A stretch of DNA of 47,500 nucleotides from assembly GCA_002104895.1 (NCBI GenBank), contig MCFG01000273.1:1-47500 (forward strand). Reading direction: 5' to 3'. Each line of letters begins with the position of its first letter. Within the stretch, counting starts at the first letter, position 1. This DNA is from Anaeromyces robustus (taxonomy: Eukaryota > Neocallimastigomycota > Neocallimastigomycetes > Neocallimastigales > Neocallimastigaceae). Under the pieces are notes generated by a model. It made no database searches, was not told where the DNA came from, and saw nothing but the letters and a program-made list of their open reading frames with translations. Shown in pieces: positions 44,494-47,500 of this stretch. The translations under genes were made by a program, and so were the position numbers.

Positions 44494-45992
44494 CATTATT
44501 ATTATTATTATTATCATTATTATTATTATTATCATTATTATTATTATTAATATTTCAATAATTATTCAATAATTATTCAATAATTATTTTTATTATATAT
44601 TTTTTTTTACCTTTCCATAATTATTAAGATATGGGATACAGCTGGTAAATATAAAAAAAAAAAAAAATTATTAATCATTTTATTATTATTATATCATAGT
44701 ATATTTTATTTGCATATTATATTATGTATTTATGGTTTATCATATTTTTTTAAAAATATTCATATTAATTAATAATATATATAATAATAATGAAAATAAT
44801 AATAATAAAATATAGGTCAAGAAAGATTTCAAAGTTTAGGTATTGCATATTACAGAGGTGCAGATGCTTGCATGTAATTATTTGATATAATATTATATAT
44901 AATGAATAATTATACTCTTTTTTTTTTTTTTTCTAACAATTATATATACATATATTAATAAAAAGATAAAATAACTAACTTTTTTTAAAATATATATATA
45001 TATATAATAATGATAATAATAGCATTGTTTTTGATGTTACTAATCCAGAATCTTTTAAACATGTATTAAATTGGCAACATGAATTTATTGATAAAGCTGG
45101 TTTACAAGATCCATCTACTTATCCATTTATTCTTATAGGAAATAAAATTGATTCCGAAAATCAAAGAATGATATCAAAAAGTCAAGGTAAACGTATGGCA
45201 ATCAAAATGAGAGAACAATCCATAAAAGAAACTCCTCATTATGGAATAATACCATCCAATAAATATACACCCTCAGAAGATAATAGTCTTAGCTATAATG
45301 ATAGTTTATTAGCTATATATCAAAGATCTTCTTCCTATAAAAAATACAATTATGCTTTTCAAAAAGAAAATAATAAAACTATAGAAAAAAATTCAAATTC
45401 ATATACCAATAATAATAATAATAACAATAATAATAATAATAATAGAAATAGTTTAGATAAATCCCAAAATTATATATATATTAATCAAAATATATTAAAT
45501 ACAGAAAATGTTGAAGCCTTAACCCCTTATACCACCTATCAATCAAAAAATAAAAATAAAAATAATAATTTTAATAATATAGGCGACAGTAATAACTATC
45601 CTAATCATAATCCTCATAATTATAATAAAAATAATAAAAATAATAATAAAAATAATAAAAATAATAATAAGCGAAATACACCTAATTATAATAATAAGAA
45701 TAATTACAATAATAATAAGAATTATAATAAGAATTATAATAATAATTATAATCATGAAACTGAAGAAGATGAAGATGAAGATGAAGATAGTACCGATTAT
45801 GAAGATTATGATGATTTAGAAAGTTATAGAATTCCATATTTTGAAGTATCAGCGAAATTAGGAGATAATATTGAAGCCGCTTTTTATCATATAGCCAAAA
45901 CTGTACAACTACCTCAATTTGAATTTTTAATTGAAGGTGATACCATAAATTGGGATGATGATGCTAATAAAACAAATAATTGTTGTTTTTAA
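43859..45992 (+). CDS. RAB7/YPT7-like small GTPase with a long Asn-rich insertion
   Basis: Six exons (43859-43879, 43993-44043, 44172-44273, 44629-44644, 44816-44873, 45023-45992) join to 405 residues. All GTPase motifs are present: P-loop GDGGVGKT (12-19), switch I [21 protein letters not shown], NKID (about 123-126) and SAK (359-361). The sequence around switch I, and [23 protein letters not shown], point to RAB7, the GTPase of late endosome and vacuole fusion. The end NNCCF offers cysteines for lipid attachment. The family is usually near 205 residues; here about 200 extra residues, rich in Asn, Lys and Tyr and ending in an acidic run (45758-45790), sit between G4 and G5. The tiny first exon was chosen because its donor and ATG restore a normal RAB start; it is the least certain part. 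Confidence 0.8.
44401..44555. repeat. (TTA)n microsatellite in GTPase intron 3
   Basis: About 150 bp of TTA/ATT triplets with a few CAT interruptions lie inside the intron between exons 3 and 4. Confidence 0.9.
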
Positions 45993-46225
45993 TTCTTAAT
46001 TAATTAATAAAAAAATAAAAAATAAAAAATAAAATAAAATAAAAAAAATTACATATATAATAGTAATAACATATCAGTAATAACATATCACTAAAAATAT
46101 TTATAATAAAAATCAAAATCAACTAATTAAATTAAATTAAATTAAATTAATTAATAATATCAATATAAAAAAATTATCGTATATTTATTATATTTATTAT
46201 ATTTTATTTATTTAATTCCATCAAA

Positions 46226-46256
<31 letters not shown>

Positions 46257-47500
46257 GTATTAAAAAAAAATAAAAATAAAATAATTGTAAATATAAATTT
46301 AATTAAAATTATATTTATTCAAGAATTTTTTTTTTTTTTGTTTTTTGTTTTTTGTTTTTTGTTTTTTTGTTTTTTGTTTTTTGTTTTTATCCATCATATT
46401 ATTTATATCTTTTACTGCTTTTTAATTTAAGATAAAAAAAAAAAAAGTTTAAAAATATATATATATTATTTGTATATTATGGTTATAATAAGATAGTATA
46501 AGATAGTATAAGTAGATTGATATATATAATAAACTTTTATTAAAAATTTATTATTTGATTTATATATATATATATATATTGGTTTCTTTGAGTTTCTTGG
46601 TTTTAATTTTATTATATTATATTTAAATATTTTCATTATTATTTTTATTTATTAATTATAACTTAGAATATATAATATATAAATAAATAAAATAATATTT
46701 AATATTGAAATTATATACTTAATATACATAAAAAAAAAAAAATAAATAAATTATTATTTATTTTATGTTTCTATACTTGTTTTTTCTTTTTCTTTTTTTT
46801 TTTTTTTCTGTAAATAAAAAAAAATGATTTCGTATTATTATTTAATTTTATATATATATATATATATAAATTGATTTCAATTATCAATTATTCATGATTT
46901 TAAAAAAAAAAAAATTTTTTTTTTTTTTTTTTTTTTAATATAATATAAAAGAAAAGAGTCTTTTGTTATTATTATTTTTTTATAATAATATTTTAAATAT
47001 TTTATTTACCTAACCTTAATAACTAAATTAAATTAGAATAGAATTAAAATTGATTTACTATGATGACTTAACCTTTTAAAAAGATAGGTATCTAATTAGA
47101 AAATAATTTATTAATATTATCATTTAAATAGTATTATTTTAATTTTAAATATTTATAGTTTTATAATTATAAATATATTTAAAATTATAATATTGGGAGT
47201 GTTGTTATTGTTTTTCTCCAAATTTTTACCGAGTAACTTTTTTTTTTTTTTAAAATAGTTTTTTTTTATTTGTTATTTAATTATTAATTAATTAATTAAT
47301 TATTTATTTATTTTTAATAATGGTTTAAAAATTATTAAAAAAAAAAAATTATATTAATTTATGGCTTTTTAAAATATATTATTAATACATCTTTGGCAAA
47401 AAGATAAAAATGTCATTTTATAAAAAAAATATAACACATTCTCAATATATATAACTTAAAAAATTATTTATAATTGTTATGTGTATAAATAAATCTTTCT
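45993..47500. other. Downstream AT-rich DNA, no gene seen
   Basis: Low-complexity sequence to the window end. It includes about nine copies of TTTTTTG/TTTTTGT at 46328-46388, a short GATAGTATAA repeat near 46490 and TA-dinucleotide runs. Both strands lack any frame with recognisable protein sequence. Confidence 0.75.

Overview
The window is extremely AT-rich nuclear DNA from a flagellated, intron-rich eukaryote. Genes have many short GT-AG introns, long asparagine (AAT) runs in their proteins, and (TTTA)n or (AAT)n tracts between and inside genes. A flagellar protein gene (CFAP65-like), a fungal Tf1/sushi-type chromovirus and an intronless gene that looks possibly bacterial together point to an anaerobic gut fungus (Neocallimastigomycota) or a close zoosporic fungus. 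This is an inference from content; no database search was possible.

Region 1 (1-14986) is a nested LTR-retrotransposon cluster. The oldest legible layer is a Ty1/copia-type element on the minus strand (candidate 5' LTR 14789-14986, gag 14728-13616, then protease/integrase/RT). It is cut into pieces by three later insertions: a solo LTR in the integrase (12056-12586, duplication CCCAA), a complete Ty3/gypsy chromovirus (4524-11821, 7298 bp, duplication ATACC, two 596-bp LTRs in which I see no difference), and a diverged minus-strand solo LTR in the RT (3317-3792). Joining the copia pieces across these insertions restores collinear integrase and RT homology. The chromovirus carries gag, protease, RT, RNase H, integrase and a chromodomain in one 1390-codon frame. 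Its primer-binding site is complementary to 11 nt of its own predicted transcript start, so it probably self-primes. To the left (about 245-3035) lies a gag/protease-only derivative of the same family with its polypurine tract and 3' LTR, itself hit by another solo LTR (1536-2250, duplication ATTAA).

Region 2 (14987-21167) has no gene I can support. It holds microsatellites and a 61-bp minisatellite of about 20 copies.

Region 3 (21168-47500) holds four genes, all on the plus strand: an intronless putative glycosyltransferase-like membrane protein (21168-22376); a three-exon EME1/MMS4-type partner of the MUS81 nuclease (24174-27601); a 32-exon CFAP65-like axonemal protein of 2215 residues (28815-40895); and a six-exon RAB7-like GTPase with a roughly 200-residue insertion between its G4 and G5 motifs (43859-45992). 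They do not form a shared pathway. The gaps between them are AT-only low-complexity DNA, except for one small GC-richer island at 22805-22860.

The most interesting signals are the self-priming chromovirus, a hairpin/tRNA-like block with compensatory changes near the start of every LTR of the family, a conserved hairpin before the polypurine tract, the RT-less derivative element, and the RAB7-like protein with its insertion.
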